A stretch of 64,000 bases of DNA from Mesobacillus sp. AQ2 (GTDB lineage: Bacteria; Bacillota; Bacilli; Bacillales; Cytobacillaceae): contig NZ_CP126080.1 in NCBI RefSeq assembly GCF_030122805.1, positions 2,175,001 through 2,239,000 on the forward strand, given 5' to 3'. Under the pieces are notes generated by a model. The model was not told the DNA's origin and did not search any database. It was given only the letters and a program-made list of their open reading frames with translations. Position numbers and translations under genes: made by a program. How positions within the stretch are numbered: the first letter of the stretch is position 1; every line of letters begins with the position of its first letter. This document shows positions 16,004-24,106 of this stretch, piece after piece.

Positions 16004-16831
16004 GTGAACCCATTCGAAAGATTTTCCCGATACCTTATTGAAAATGCTGAAAAGATCAGTAAGGAAATTACTGACTATAATTTGAAAAAACTTGACATAG
16101 AATTGCCTGACGAAATAGTTTCCGAATCCATAAAGACGAACACGGAATTCCTTGGGTTTCTTGGGGAGACACTTAATCTTTCGAATGAGACGGTAGCAGA
16201 GAGGTTCAATCAATGGTATGAACAAAAACAGATCAAAGAAAAACAAGCTCAGTACGCAGCCCAAGAGCTTGAGGGCATCATTAAACCGTATGCGGAAACG
16301 CGTCTGCAGCTGATTGAAATGTTGACGAAAGTGTCGATTGGCGAAGGACTTTCGACTGAAGAGATTGTTTTTGTCAATAACCGTCTCAGTTATCTGCTGG
16401 ATTTAAGCATCACTGAAACGATTATCGAACGAGAAAGACAAACAAAAACGATGAACAAAAAGAATGAGCAAACCATTACTGAGCTTTCATCGCCAATTGT
16501 CCCGATTGAAAAGGGCATGGCAATTCTGCCGCTCATTGGCGAATTCGATTTTGAACGAAGCGACTATATCATGACTCATGTGATCCCGAAAATCAGTGAG
16601 CTGAGAATCAAAACGCTGATCATCGACTTTTCCGGGATTGCTACAATTGATGGAGAAATTGCAGCACGGATTTTCAATATCCATAAAGTCCTGAAACTGA
16701 TTGGAATCGAGACGATGCTTACAGGAATTCGGGCAGACCTCGCAATTGACGTCATTAATACCGGCATCGATTTTTCCAAACTGGACACTTACGGAACCGT
16801 CCAACAGGCAATTTTATCCTATGGAAAATAA
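16004..16831 (+). CDS. RsbR-family stressosome STAS protein
   Basis: 275 residues. The N-terminal ~150 residues are helical, with the length and style of the non-heme globin domain of RsbR paralogues. The C-terminal STAS domain begins ELSSPIVPIEKGMAILPLIG and contains TLIIDFSGIATIDG. At the place of RsbRA Thr205 there is Gly217 followed by Glu218, so the usual RsbT phosphorylation site is missing; the acidic residue beside it might mimic a phosphate. Second of three RsbR-like genes in this window. GTG at 16004 follows AGGAG by 7 bases. Confidence 0.8.
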   Translation: MNPFERFSRYLIENAEKISKEITDYNLKKLDIELPDEIVSESIKTNTEFLGFLGETLNLSNETVAERFNQWYEQKQIKEKQAQYAAQELEGIIKPYAETRLQLIEMLTKVSIGEGLSTEEIVFVNNRLSYLLDLSITETIIERERQTKTMNKKNEQTITELSSPIVPIEKGMAILPLIGEFDFERSDYIMTHVIPKISELRIKTLIIDFSGIATIDGEIAARIFNIHKVLKLIGIETMLTGIRADLAIDVINTGIDFSKLDTYGTVQQAILSYGK

Positions 16832-16840
16832 CAAGAAGAA

Positions 16841-16873
16841 CGAACGGCAGTTGGCTAAGCTGCTGTTTTTTGT
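16841..16873 (+). terminator. Probable terminator
   Basis: GCAGTT pairs with AA-CTGC (one bulge) and is followed by TGTTTTTTG, 10 bases after the stop. Confidence 0.5.
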
Positions 16874-16928
16874 TTGTCTTCATTTTAAAAAGGGAATTTC
16901 ATTTGTATAGATTGGAGGGAACAAGTAA

Positions 16929-17666
16929 ATGAATGAACACAAGAAAACAAAAGCGAAAAATACACTTCTCCCCGTTTTTTTGATCGCTGCAGGTCTGGGT
17001 ACATCCATCGCTTTTCTCTACTTATTCGCAAATCTAGCGGAGGAAATGCTCGAATCCGAAGTAGAAAGTTTCGATAGCAGTATCATTGGATTTTTCAATC
17101 GGTTTGCCACTGACTTGCTGGATGGAATCATGTTTTGGATCACCGAATCAGGTTCGATTTGGTTTCTGACTCTTTTCTCAATACTATTTCTCTCATTCTT
17201 ATGGTTAAAAAAGAGAGACAAATGGAGCATTGTATTTTTTATCACTGCCATTGGAGGAGGAGGCCTGCTGACGAAGCTGCTGAAACTTTACTTTGGAAGG
17301 GAAAGGCCTGCCATCGATGAAACAATAGACGCAATCGGGTACAGTTTTCCGAGCGGACACTCCATGGGTTCCTTGCTTTTTTACGGATTCCTGGGTTACT
17401 ATCTGCTTCGTTCCGATTTGAAAAAAAGAATCAAATGGACCGCTTTTTACCTATGCGGACTGATTACGATCCTAATCGGGATCAGCAGGATTTATCTTGG
17501 GGCGCATTATCCGAGCGACGTCATTGCCGGCTATCTCGCTGGTGGCATCTGGCTGATTTTATGTATTCTCGCATTGGAGTACGTAAAGTGGAGAAGTGCT
17601 TCACAAAGGAAACCAATAAGGGCATTTAAAGAGTTTATTGGCCGACAGTTGAATCAAAAATTATAA
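16929..17666 (+). CDS. PAP2-family membrane phosphatase
   Basis: 245 residues, six hydrophobic segments, with all three motifs of the PAP2 acid phosphatase superfamily: KLYFGRERP (C1), SFPSGHS (C2, catalytic His) and SRIYLGAHYPSD (C3, nucleophile His). Such enzymes dephosphorylate lipid phosphates, either phosphatidylglycerol phosphate / phosphatidate or undecaprenyl pyrophosphate (BcrC-like). Active site faces outward. It stands alone with its own ribosome binding site (GGAGGGAA), so the sequence does not decide between these substrates. Confidence 0.88.
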   Translation: MNEHKKTKAKNTLLPVFLIAAGLGTSIAFLYLFANLAEEMLESEVESFDSSIIGFFNRFATDLLDGIMFWITESGSIWFLTLFSILFLSFLWLKKRDKWSIVFFITAIGGGGLLTKLLKLYFGRERPAIDETIDAIGYSFPSGHSMGSLLFYGFLGYYLLRSDLKKRIKWTAFYLCGLITILIGISRIYLGAHYPSDVIAGYLAGGIWLILCILALEYVKWRSASQRKPIRAFKEFIGRQLNQKL

Positions 17667-17757
17667 TAGGATTTTACTGTGAATGGTCCCTATTTTGCGC
17701 GGTATAGACCGAGTTTTTTTAGCTGGTTACTACAATAGTGGCCAGTTCTTTGGGTAG

Positions 17758-17773
17758 TGTGATAAATATCACA
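17758..17773. promoter_or_regulatory. FNR-type binding site
   Basis: TGTGATAAATATCACA is a perfect inverted repeat and matches the B. subtilis Fnr consensus TGTGA-N6-TCACA. Its centre (17765.5) lies about 41.5 bases before the expected start of transcription from the -10 at 17795. Confidence 0.75.
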
Positions 17774-17792
17774 ACTTGCAAGAGGTGTTGTT

Positions 17793-17800
17793 GCTATAAT
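17793..17800 (+). promoter_or_regulatory. -10 element of the chemoreceptor gene
   Basis: GCTATAAT, with TTGC in front giving a TGnTATAAT-like extended -10. No consensus -35 is present 17 bases upstream; the FNR site occupies that position, the arrangement of a class II activated promoter. Confidence 0.6.
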
Positions 17801-17836
17801 TTTCATGCAAATAGGGAGAAAGCGTGGGAAGATAGA

Positions 17837-18793
17837 ATGCTGACATCGTTAAAGCGGTTAAAGGTAGCGCAAGGGGAAAAACAAGCACTTCAAAATAAAG
17901 TAGACGAATTGTATGCCCAATTTGGAGAAAAGGAAGCTTTTTTTCAGGCTTTTATGGAAAAATTTGCGCGGGAATTGGGGAACACGATTTCTCAGCATGA
18001 ACTGGTTAATGATCAACATTATGTAATGGGGAGTATGGTCGGTCAGATAAAAACCCACTTTGATAAAGTGAATGAGATTAGTCAGGATTCTGTCCATCAT
18101 GCAGCAGGGCTTGCTAGTAAAGGCCACGTATTAATCAGTTCATCGAAAGAGATGGTTCTGAAGTCTGCTGAGGGCGGCGAAATGGTCAGGCAGGTCGAAC
18201 AACTGATTAATCGCGTCGGGGAAATTTCAGATCAGGCATTCCAGAATATGAAGAAATTGAATGAACGCTCTAGGGAAATCGAAATGATTGTCAAGGTCAT
18301 AAAGGAAATTGCCGATCAGACCAATCTCCTTGCTTTGAATGCATCGATTGAGGCAGCGAGGGCAGGAGAGCATGGCAAAGGTTTTGCGGTGGTAGCCGAA
18401 GAGGTTCGCAAGCTTGCCGAGAATACAGCTAAAAGCACGAATGATATCGGTTTGCTAACAGCCAACATCCAGAATGAAATAGAGGAAAACATGAATTCAG
18501 CAACGTCCAGCGCAAAATTAATTCACCAAAGCATTCATTTAAGCAAGAAAGCATCAGCTGGCATGGAATACATATCCTCGGTCATCCAGGAAGTAGAGTC
18601 AGAAGTTGGAGAAGTTATCGTGGAGATCGAGCATCAGAAGGACAGCTCACACCAGGTAATGGATGAACTTACTCAAACAAAAATCCTGTTTGACCAGGTA
18701 AACGAACTGATTCAGCAACATATAGAAGAAGCAAGTAAAGTGGACATAAAACTGGAAGAAACGAATAAGCAGATTGAGAGTTATAATTTATAA
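17837..18793 (+). CDS. Soluble methyl-accepting chemotaxis-type receptor
   Basis: About 318 residues without any transmembrane helix. The C-terminal two thirds are a chemoreceptor signalling coiled coil; the kinase-contact tip [21 protein letters not shown] and the following [13 protein letters not shown] are near-perfect. The first ~80 residues ([19 protein letters not shown] and on) are helical and may sense a cytoplasmic signal; no heme or FeS motif is evident. The frame is open 33 codons upstream, but that part has a cysteine-rich non-coding look and contains the promoter, so ATG at 17837 is chosen. An FNR site and -10 lie just upstream, so anaerobic induction is expected. Confidence 0.85.
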   Translation: MLTSLKRLKVAQGEKQALQNKVDELYAQFGEKEAFFQAFMEKFARELGNTISQHELVNDQHYVMGSMVGQIKTHFDKVNEISQDSVHHAAGLASKGHVLISSSKEMVLKSAEGGEMVRQVEQLINRVGEISDQAFQNMKKLNERSREIEMIVKVIKEIADQTNLLALNASIEAARAGEHGKGFAVVAEEVRKLAENTAKSTNDIGLLTANIQNEIEENMNSATSSAKLIHQSIHLSKKASAGMEYISSVIQEVESEVGEVIVEIEHQKDSSHQVMDELTQTKILFDQVNELIQQHIEEASKVDIKLEETNKQIESYNL

Positions 18794-18813
18794 AAATAGA
18801 AGATTCAACACAT

Positions 18814-18840
18814 GCGACAGGAAAGTACTGTCGCCTTTTT
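18814..18840 (+). terminator. Terminator of the chemoreceptor gene
   Basis: A 7-bp stem (GCGACAG with CTGTCGC), loop GAAAGTA, followed by CTTTTT. Confidence 0.8.
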
Positions 18841-19097
18841 CTGTTGGTAGCAACAAAGCTTTGTCTGAAGAAAGATTTTCTGCGGACAAAATCCCGGTGT
18901 ACTAGCAAGGAAATGTCCGTTGTAAGATCATCTTCGTTCAAAATAACAGGAGAGAAAACTATTAAAACATCCAACACCAATGGTGTGTCCCCTATTATGA
19001 TTTTCTATTCAATTATTAAAAACAAAGATGTATAATTACATTATTGTTATGTATATTTATAAATTAGTAGAAATAGATACATAGGGGGACAAAAGGG
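18841..19097. other. Intergenic region
   Basis: About 255 bases. Open frames on both strands lack ribosome binding sites and family resemblance. TATAAT at 19031-19036 may be the -10 of the amidohydrolase gene, with no clear -35. Confidence 0.35.
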
Positions 19098-20246
19098 ATG
19101 TCATTTTTATCGGATCACCTAATAAAGCAGGCGGTGCAGGACCGTCGTTATCTACATCAGAATCCGGAGTTATCTGGTGAGGAATATGAAACTAGTAAGT
19201 ATATTCGAAACAGGCTTGAGGCTCTGGGAATTAAGATATTGGACTTCGAGCCTCCGAGTGTTGTTGGGTATATAAAAGGAATAACCGGAGAAAAGACACT
19301 TGCATTAAGGGCGGACATTGATGCTTTACCGATGCAGGAGGGGGGAGATAAACCTTATCTGTCAAAGAATCCGGGCGTCGCACATACATGCGGGCATGAT
19401 GGCCATACAGCCGTGCTGCTTGCAGTGGCGGAATGGATAGTCAACAACAGGCAAGCCGTAGACCACAATATTCTGCTTATTTTCCAGTCATCAGAGGAAA
19501 TCACGCCAAGTGGAGCGGAATATCTGGTCAATCAGGGAGTTCTGGAAGGTGTGGATGCGATTTTTGGCCTCCATTTATGGCAAGGAATGAAAATGGGAAA
19601 GCTTGGTCTAGCACATGGACCGCAAATGGCTTCTTGCGATGATTTTGAAATTACGATTGAGGGCTATGGCGGGCACGGGGCATCACCGCACGAAACGGTG
19701 GATCCGATTTATGTGGCGTCCCATGTCATGCAGGCTCTGCACGGAATCGTCAGCAGAAAGCTTAATCCCATTACACCGGGTGTTATTACCATCGGAAAAA
19801 TTGAAGCCGGTTCTACCTATAATATAATCCCCGGTTCCGCCTCGCTTCATGGAACGGTTCGAGGCTTAACTCTTGAAGCAGTCCAGACGATGCGCTCACA
19901 GATTAAAAACCTAACCGAGGGAATTTCTTCGGCATTCGGAGCAAAGGGGAAAGTCAATTTCATTTTGGGGACACCTCCATTGGTTAACGATGTAAAACAA
20001 AGCAGTTTTGTCGAACAAGTCATCAAATCAGCTTATGGCGATGAACAATTCGAGCTTGTCCAGCCGGGTATGGGAGCAGAGGATTTCTCACATTACCTGC
20101 TTCATATACCAGGTGCTTTCGTATTCGTCGGAATGGGAGGAGAAAAAAGCGCTTATCCGCATCATCATCCGAAGTTTGATATAGATGAAGACTCCTTGCC
20201 GATTGCAATCAAATTGTTTGTTGAGATAGTGAAGGCGTATAACTAA
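19098..20246 (+). CDS. M20-family amidohydrolase (N-acyl-amino acid / hippurate hydrolase type)
   Basis: 382 residues of the M20D peptidase family, which removes acyl groups from N-acyl amino acids. Metal-binding motifs are visible: CGHDGHTA, SSEEITPSGAEYL (the catalytic Glu pair), and HHHPKFDID near the C-terminus; the dimerisation domain lies in the middle (from about 180). It resembles AmhX, YhaA and related B. subtilis enzymes. Monocistronic: a strong terminator follows 18 bases after the stop. Substrate not determined by sequence. Confidence 0.88.
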   Translation: MSFLSDHLIKQAVQDRRYLHQNPELSGEEYETSKYIRNRLEALGIKILDFEPPSVVGYIKGITGEKTLALRADIDALPMQEGGDKPYLSKNPGVAHTCGHDGHTAVLLAVAEWIVNNRQAVDHNILLIFQSSEEITPSGAEYLVNQGVLEGVDAIFGLHLWQGMKMGKLGLAHGPQMASCDDFEITIEGYGGHGASPHETVDPIYVASHVMQALHGIVSRKLNPITPGVITIGKIEAGSTYNIIPGSASLHGTVRGLTLEAVQTMRSQIKNLTEGISSAFGAKGKVNFILGTPPLVNDVKQSSFVEQVIKSAYGDEQFELVQPGMGAEDFSHYLLHIPGAFVFVGMGGEKSAYPHHHPKFDIDEDSLPIAIKLFVEIVKAYN

Positions 20247-20263
20247 GTGCGTTGAATTAAAAC

Positions 20264-20304
20264 GGGCAAAATCAATTCTAATATTGATTTTGCCTTTAAT
20301 TTTT
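20264..20304 (+). terminator. Terminator of the amidohydrolase gene
   Basis: A 12-bp perfect stem (GGCAAAATCAAT and complement) with loop TCTAAT, followed by TTTAATTTTT. Confidence 0.85.
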
Positions 20305-20352
20305 CCTATTTGAACGGTCCAATCAATTTTATTTAGGTTGAAATTAAACTAA

Positions 20353-20493
20353 ATAGATAACTCTGAGGGATATGGGGACTATCCTTATTGGGAATCTCCG
20401 TTTTTAGCGCCAATACGAATAATAAACTCCGTAATTAACAGAACCAACAAGTTTCAAGATTTTTTTGAAGACGCAAAGGAAATGTTTGGTTAA
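20353..20493 (+). pseudogene. C-terminal fragment of an unidentified gene
   Basis: A frame of 46 codons between stops reads like real protein (EGYGDYPYWESPFLAPIRII, ending FFEDAKEMFG) but contains no plausible start codon or ribosome binding site. It may be the tail of a deleted gene. The rest of the 460-base gap between the amidohydrolase and the third STAS gene shows nothing else recognisable. Confidence 0.35.
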
Positions 20494-20708
20494 TGTATGT
20501 TCTGGTTAATTAGACACCGTTTAGCTTATCTAGTAAAATCAATAGTATTCATATCTTCTTAAAATTCAGAGGAGCTTTACATAATCGAATATCCTTCAAA
20601 TATATGATTTCCAGGCACATAGGTCCTTTTTGATCGAAGCGAATAAACTAATAAAACTGGATCATTGACATTTACTTACGAATTTAATGGAGAAAAAAGG
20701 GGTAACCA

Positions 20709-21551
20709 ATGACAAAAAATTGGAATGAAGAATTGTATAAAGCACTGATGGAAAATAAAATGACACTAGCTGATCAATGGTTAAAGATGAGAGAAAAGAG
20801 GGCAGATTCCATCTATTCTGCTGATGCTGATCAAAAGTACGAAATGCTTTTGAGGGAGCAGAACGCTTTGACTACAAAGACAATCGCCAGCTCATTACTG
20901 GATGATAAGAAAGAATATCATGAAAATCACGAGCAATGGACAGCGATGGTGGCGCAGAGTCGGGCAGATTTAGGAACTCCCATTTATGAAGTGCTGGAAG
21001 CTGTCCACCGCTTTCGAATAGTCATAATGGATTTTTTAGGCTCCTATGTCACTGAACAGGGAGTTGTCATTACCAAGCAGCATATACTAAACTGGAATCA
21101 ATCGATTCATTCGGCATTTGATTTGTTGATACAAGAATTTTCGAAAAGATACTATCTCATCACACGGGATCGGATGAAAGCCCAGCATGATTTAATCACT
21201 GAATTAGGAGCTCCGATTATTCCGTTAGGAGATACGAGTGCTGTTTTGCCGCTGATAGGGGAAATAGATACCGAAAGGGCAAAAAAGATATTGGAGACTG
21301 TTCCAGCCAAATGCATCGAGAAGGAAGTGGACAGGCTATATATTGATTTATCAGGTGTCCCCGTTGTTGATACAATGGTAGCACAGCAAATTTACTCAAT
21401 CATTCAGGTGTCATCTCTTCTTGGCATCGAAACGGTTCTATCAGGTATTAAACCGGAGGTAGCCATGACATCTGTCCAGCTTGGCATTGATTTAAAGGGA
21501 GTAAGGACCTTTAACACATTACAGCAAGCATTGCAGAAGGTTGGTCGGTAG
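20709..21551 (+). CDS. RsbR-family stressosome protein with intact phospho-acceptor threonine
   Basis: 280 residues: N-terminal globin-like helical domain (about 1-155; includes WTAMVAQSRADLGTPIYEVL typical of RsbR paralogues) and C-terminal STAS domain. It is close to B. subtilis RsbR paralogues in the STAS part: PLIGEIDTERAKKILE and YIDLSGVPVVDTMVAQQI. Thr222 corresponds to RsbRA Thr205, which RsbT phosphorylates. So of the three RsbR-like proteins in this window this is the only one with the canonical site. Expected role: stressosome scaffold and sensor for SigB. ATG follows AAGGGG. Confidence 0.88.
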   Translation: MTKNWNEELYKALMENKMTLADQWLKMREKRADSIYSADADQKYEMLLREQNALTTKTIASSLLDDKKEYHENHEQWTAMVAQSRADLGTPIYEVLEAVHRFRIVIMDFLGSYVTEQGVVITKQHILNWNQSIHSAFDLLIQEFSKRYYLITRDRMKAQHDLITELGAPIIPLGDTSAVLPLIGEIDTERAKKILETVPAKCIEKEVDRLYIDLSGVPVVDTMVAQQIYSIIQVSSLLGIETVLSGIKPEVAMTSVQLGIDLKGVRTFNTLQQALQKVGR

Positions 21552-21591
21552 ATATAATTATAGCTTGTTCAAATAGAAGGGATGATTTACA

Positions 21592-21966
21592 ATGAAAAAT
21601 TCTTTAAAAGAAAAAGCTCAGTCATTTTTGCAAATGGTTGCTTCAGGAGAAGTGCGCGAAGCATACCTTAAATACATTAGTCCGGAATTCCGTCATCATA
21701 ACCCCTTTTTCCCGGGAGATGCTGACTCTCTCATGGCGGCTATGGAAGAAAACGCTATTAAGAATCCTAATAAAATCATTGAAGTAAAACGTGTAATAGA
21801 AGAGGGAGATAATGTTGCGGTTCACTCCCATATTAAGCAACAGCAAGATCTACCAGGGGTATCAGTTATACATATTTTCCGCTTTCATAACGGCTTGATT
21901 GTCGAGTTGTGGGATGTGGGTCAGCCAATACCGGAGAATACCCCCAATGAAAATGGTGTATTCTGA
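21592..21966 (+). CDS. SnoaL-like / NTF2-fold protein
   Basis: 124 residues of the SnoaL-like family with the NTF2 fold. Seen: an N-terminal helix pair, the YISPEFRHHNPFFPG motif and the C-terminal strand pair (VIHIFRFHNGLIVELWDVGQPIP). The family includes polyketide cyclases, ester hydrolases and small-molecule binding proteins of unknown role; members like this one are common in Bacillus without known substrate. It lies 40 bases after the third STAS gene without a terminator between, so co-transcription is possible. Confidence 0.8.
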   Translation: MKNSLKEKAQSFLQMVASGEVREAYLKYISPEFRHHNPFFPGDADSLMAAMEENAIKNPNKIIEVKRVIEEGDNVAVHSHIKQQQDLPGVSVIHIFRFHNGLIVELWDVGQPIPENTPNENGVF

Positions 21967-22059
21967 CCTAGAACATTGTAATAAAGTGAAAAGGGGTGTT
22001 GATTCGTTTGATTACATACTCCTTTATTTGTCATAATCAAAGAGAGGATAAGATGATCA

Positions 22060-22497
22060 ATGAATAACCTTACAAAATTTATAATATATAAACCAGTCAA
22101 TGAAGTATTTGAAGCATTTGTGGACCCTGGAAAGATCGGTGGTTTTTGGTTCTCATCGAGTTCTGATAGGTGGGAAACAGGTAAAACGATTACTCTTCGA
22201 TATGATGAATACAATGCACAAATTGATATTAAGGTATTAGAAGTTAAGTTGAATAAAAAAATTGTTTTTAATTGGAATGCAAATGGAGAAGGGCATCTGG
22301 TTACAATTTCTTTGATGGAGTTGGATCATGCGAGTACACGCATCGAAGTGAATGAAGAAGGTTTTAATGAAAATGATGATGATTTAGCCTTACAATTATT
22401 AGACAATAAAGAAGGGTGGGTATTTATGCTGACCTGTTTAAAGGGTTATCTCGAGAATGGTATTAATACTCTGAGGACTGGATTAGCTAAGGATTGA
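22060..22497 (+). CDS. SRPBCC / AHSA1-like domain protein
   Basis: 145 residues of the START/AHSA1 fold (activator of Hsp90 ATPase homologue-like). Seen: KPVNEVFEAFVDPGKIGGFWF at the start, the ILEV/VFNW strands, and the closing helix EGWVFMLTCLKGYLENG. These proteins bind hydrophobic ligands in a deep cavity; function for this branch is unknown. Same direction as the SnoaL-like gene, 93 bases downstream of it. A bidirectional terminator follows. Confidence 0.82.
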   Translation: MNNLTKFIIYKPVNEVFEAFVDPGKIGGFWFSSSSDRWETGKTITLRYDEYNAQIDIKVLEVKLNKKIVFNWNANGEGHLVTISLMELDHASTRIEVNEEGFNENDDDLALQLLDNKEGWVFMLTCLKGYLENGINTLRTGLAKD

Positions 22498-22533
22498 ACA
22501 GAAAAACATCAAAAAGACTTTTAACGTATAAAT

Positions 22534-22571
22534 AAACCAAAGGATTCGCGGGTGAATCCTTTGGTTTTTTG
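22534..22571. terminator. Bidirectional terminator
   Basis: A 14-bp perfect stem (AAACCAAAGGATTC and complement) with T runs on both sides, between the convergent SRPBCC and aldo/keto reductase genes. Confidence 0.88.
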
Positions 22572-22578
22572 TATTCTA

Positions 22579-23523
22579 TTACCCGTTAAGGATTTCATTG
22601 ATTCTATCTAGAACATCATTTGACAATTTCACGCCTGAGGCTTTTACGTTTTCCTCTAGCTGTTGTGGGCGGCTTGCACCTACAATTGCACTTGACACGT
22701 TTGGCTGTCTTAAAATCCATGCAATAGAGAGCTGTGCTAAACTTAAATTTTCTTCAGCTGCCACGGATTTTAACTCTTCCACTTTTTCAAGGTTTTGTTG
22801 TGTAAGGATGTGGGACATATTTGTATTCTGCTGTGCTGCTCGGCTGCCTTCAGGTGCCATCTGGTCTTTTGAGTACTTTCCTGTGAGCACACCTTGTGCT
22901 AGTGGAGAGAAAACAACCTGGCCAATCCCATGCTTTTCGCTGACAGGGATGATCTCATTTTCTATGTTACGGTGCAGCATGCTGTAATTCGGCTGGTTGA
23001 CGACAATTCTATCTAGAAGCTTTTTATCAGCAAGATGGACCGCTTCGGTAATTTGTTCAGCTGTCCATTCGCTGACACCAAGATAAAATACCTTTCCCTG
23101 TCTTACCAAATCATCAAGAGCACGCAATGTTTCTTCCAGCGGGGTTTCCTGATGGTATCGGTGGCAATAATAGATATCAATGTAATCCATTCCTAGCCTG
23201 TTCAGGCTTGCATCGCATTGCTCAATGATATGTTTGCGTGAAAGCCCCTGATCGTTCGGGCCATCACCCATTTTTCCAAATACCTTTGTTGCTAGTACAT
23301 ACGAACTTCTAGGGTATTTGGACAATGCTTTGCCGACCACTTTTTCAGCCTCACCCCGGATATAGACATTTGCAGTATCAAAGAAATTGATTCCAGATTC
23401 ATACGCTAAATCAATCGAATCAACCGCATTTTGCTCTTCCACATACCCGCCATATGTAAGCCAGCTGCCAAGACTAATTTCACTTACTTTCAACCCCGTG
23501 TTGCCTAAGCGGCGATATTCCAT
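22579..23523 (-). CDS. Aldo/keto reductase (Kv-beta / general-stress type)
   Basis: 314 residues, NADPH-dependent AKR with a TIM barrel. Catalytic tetrad residues are visible: Asp in FFDTANVY, the Tyr in the same motif, Lys in LATKVFG, and a His in YYCHRYH. The cofactor-binding end (SAIVGASRPQQLEENVKA) is intact. The closest general type is the Kv-beta-like subgroup (YhdN / IolS relatives). It is a single gene with its own terminator. Substrate unknown; aldehydes and ketones are typical. Confidence 0.88.
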   Translation of the reverse strand: MEYRRLGNTGLKVSEISLGSWLTYGGYVEEQNAVDSIDLAYESGINFFDTANVYIRGEAEKVVGKALSKYPRSSYVLATKVFGKMGDGPNDQGLSRKHIIEQCDASLNRLGMDYIDIYYCHRYHQETPLEETLRALDDLVRQGKVFYLGVSEWTAEQITEAVHLADKKLLDRIVVNQPNYSMLHRNIENEIIPVSEKHGIGQVVFSPLAQGVLTGKYSKDQMAPEGSRAAQQNTNMSHILTQQNLEKVEELKSVAAEENLSLAQLSIAWILRQPNVSSAIVGASRPQQLEENVKASGVKLSNDVLDRINEILNG

Positions 23524-23701
23524 GTAAAAACCTCCTGTTTTTAGAATTTACTTAATACTTACACTATAAAACAGGAAGGATGACAGGTCTATTTTTTTCT
23601 TCGGAAATCGAAAGAAAGGATACCTATCGTATTTTGAAATGGTTAATATTTAGTAGACATAAGACAATGTTTGCATTAAGTGCGAACGTACATTCCTATG
23701 G
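23524..23701. other. Intergenic region upstream of the toxin locus
   Basis: Contains the divergent promoter region of the aldo/keto reductase. No gene seen. Confidence 0.4.
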
Positions 23702-23707
23702 TATAAT
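23699..23707 (+). promoter_or_regulatory. Extended -10 promoter of the type I toxin mRNA
   Basis: TGGTATAAT is an exact extended -10. It places the transcript start near 23714, giving a 5' leader of about 64 bases before the toxin ATG. Confidence 0.6.
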
Positions 23708-23777
23708 TATCTAGGTACAGTAAATGCGGGGTGGGCAGCGGCCATTCCTCACTTTCTTAGGAAAGGGGGTGCCGCTG

Positions 23778-23873
23778 ATGGTTACGTACGAAGCAATGAA
23801 TATGATGATTAGTTTTGCAACTCTAGTCATTGCCGTAGTCGCATTAGGTATTTCTGCAAACAAAAAGAAATGA
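23778..23873 (+). CDS. Holin-like type I toxin peptide (Hol-Tox family)
   Basis: 31-residue peptide, too short for most gene finders: MVTYEAMNMM, then a hydrophobic helix (ISFATLVIAVVALGISA) and a lysine-rich tail. This is the pattern of putative holin-like toxins of Bacillus and lactic acid bacteria, a membrane-active type I toxin group related in style to Fst/Lpt and TxpA/BsrG. Ribosome binding site AAGGGGGTG lies 7 bases before ATG. A structured 3' end and a likely antisense RNA overlap the tail (separate entries). Expected to insert into the membrane if translated freely. Confidence 0.78.
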   Translation: MVTYEAMNMMISFATLVIAVVALGISANKKK

Positions 23874-24007
23874 CCTACCCCTGCAACGCCAATTGTTTGA
23901 GTAGATCATTTCTTATTCAAGTAGTGGCCGCTGCACTTCAAGCAGCTTGCTGTACACCTGAGTTTCCGGTTGCACCCGGAAGCTCTTTTTTAATATATGG
24001 ACTATTC
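23862..24007 (-). ncRNA. Candidate antisense RNA antitoxin, copy 1
   Basis: On the minus strand a TATAAT lies at 24014-24019 with TTACTT 17 bases before it, predicting a start near 24007. A hairpin (23865-23878 with 23901-23914, 14-bp stem with one mismatch) is followed on this strand by TTTTTGTTTG, encoded opposite the toxin's lysine codons, giving an intrinsic terminator. The RNA would be about 145 nt and overlap the last toxin codons and the whole 3' part of the toxin mRNA, as in other type I systems. Confidence 0.55.
23960..23992 (+). terminator. Terminator of the toxin mRNA
   Basis: AGTTTCCGG pairs with CCGGAAGCT around TTGCAC, then six T. It ends the toxin mRNA at about 280 nt. Confidence 0.75.
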
Positions 24008-24106
24008 ATTTATATTATAAACATTTTTAAATCGAAAAGTAAATATTATGGCATTAAGTTGCCACGAGATTATGATTAATTAACGTACTCTCATTAAGTA
24101 TTCTGC

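Noticed and set aside
18844..19035. Possible 63-residue basic protein
   Set aside because: No ribosome binding site; composition unlike neighbouring genes.
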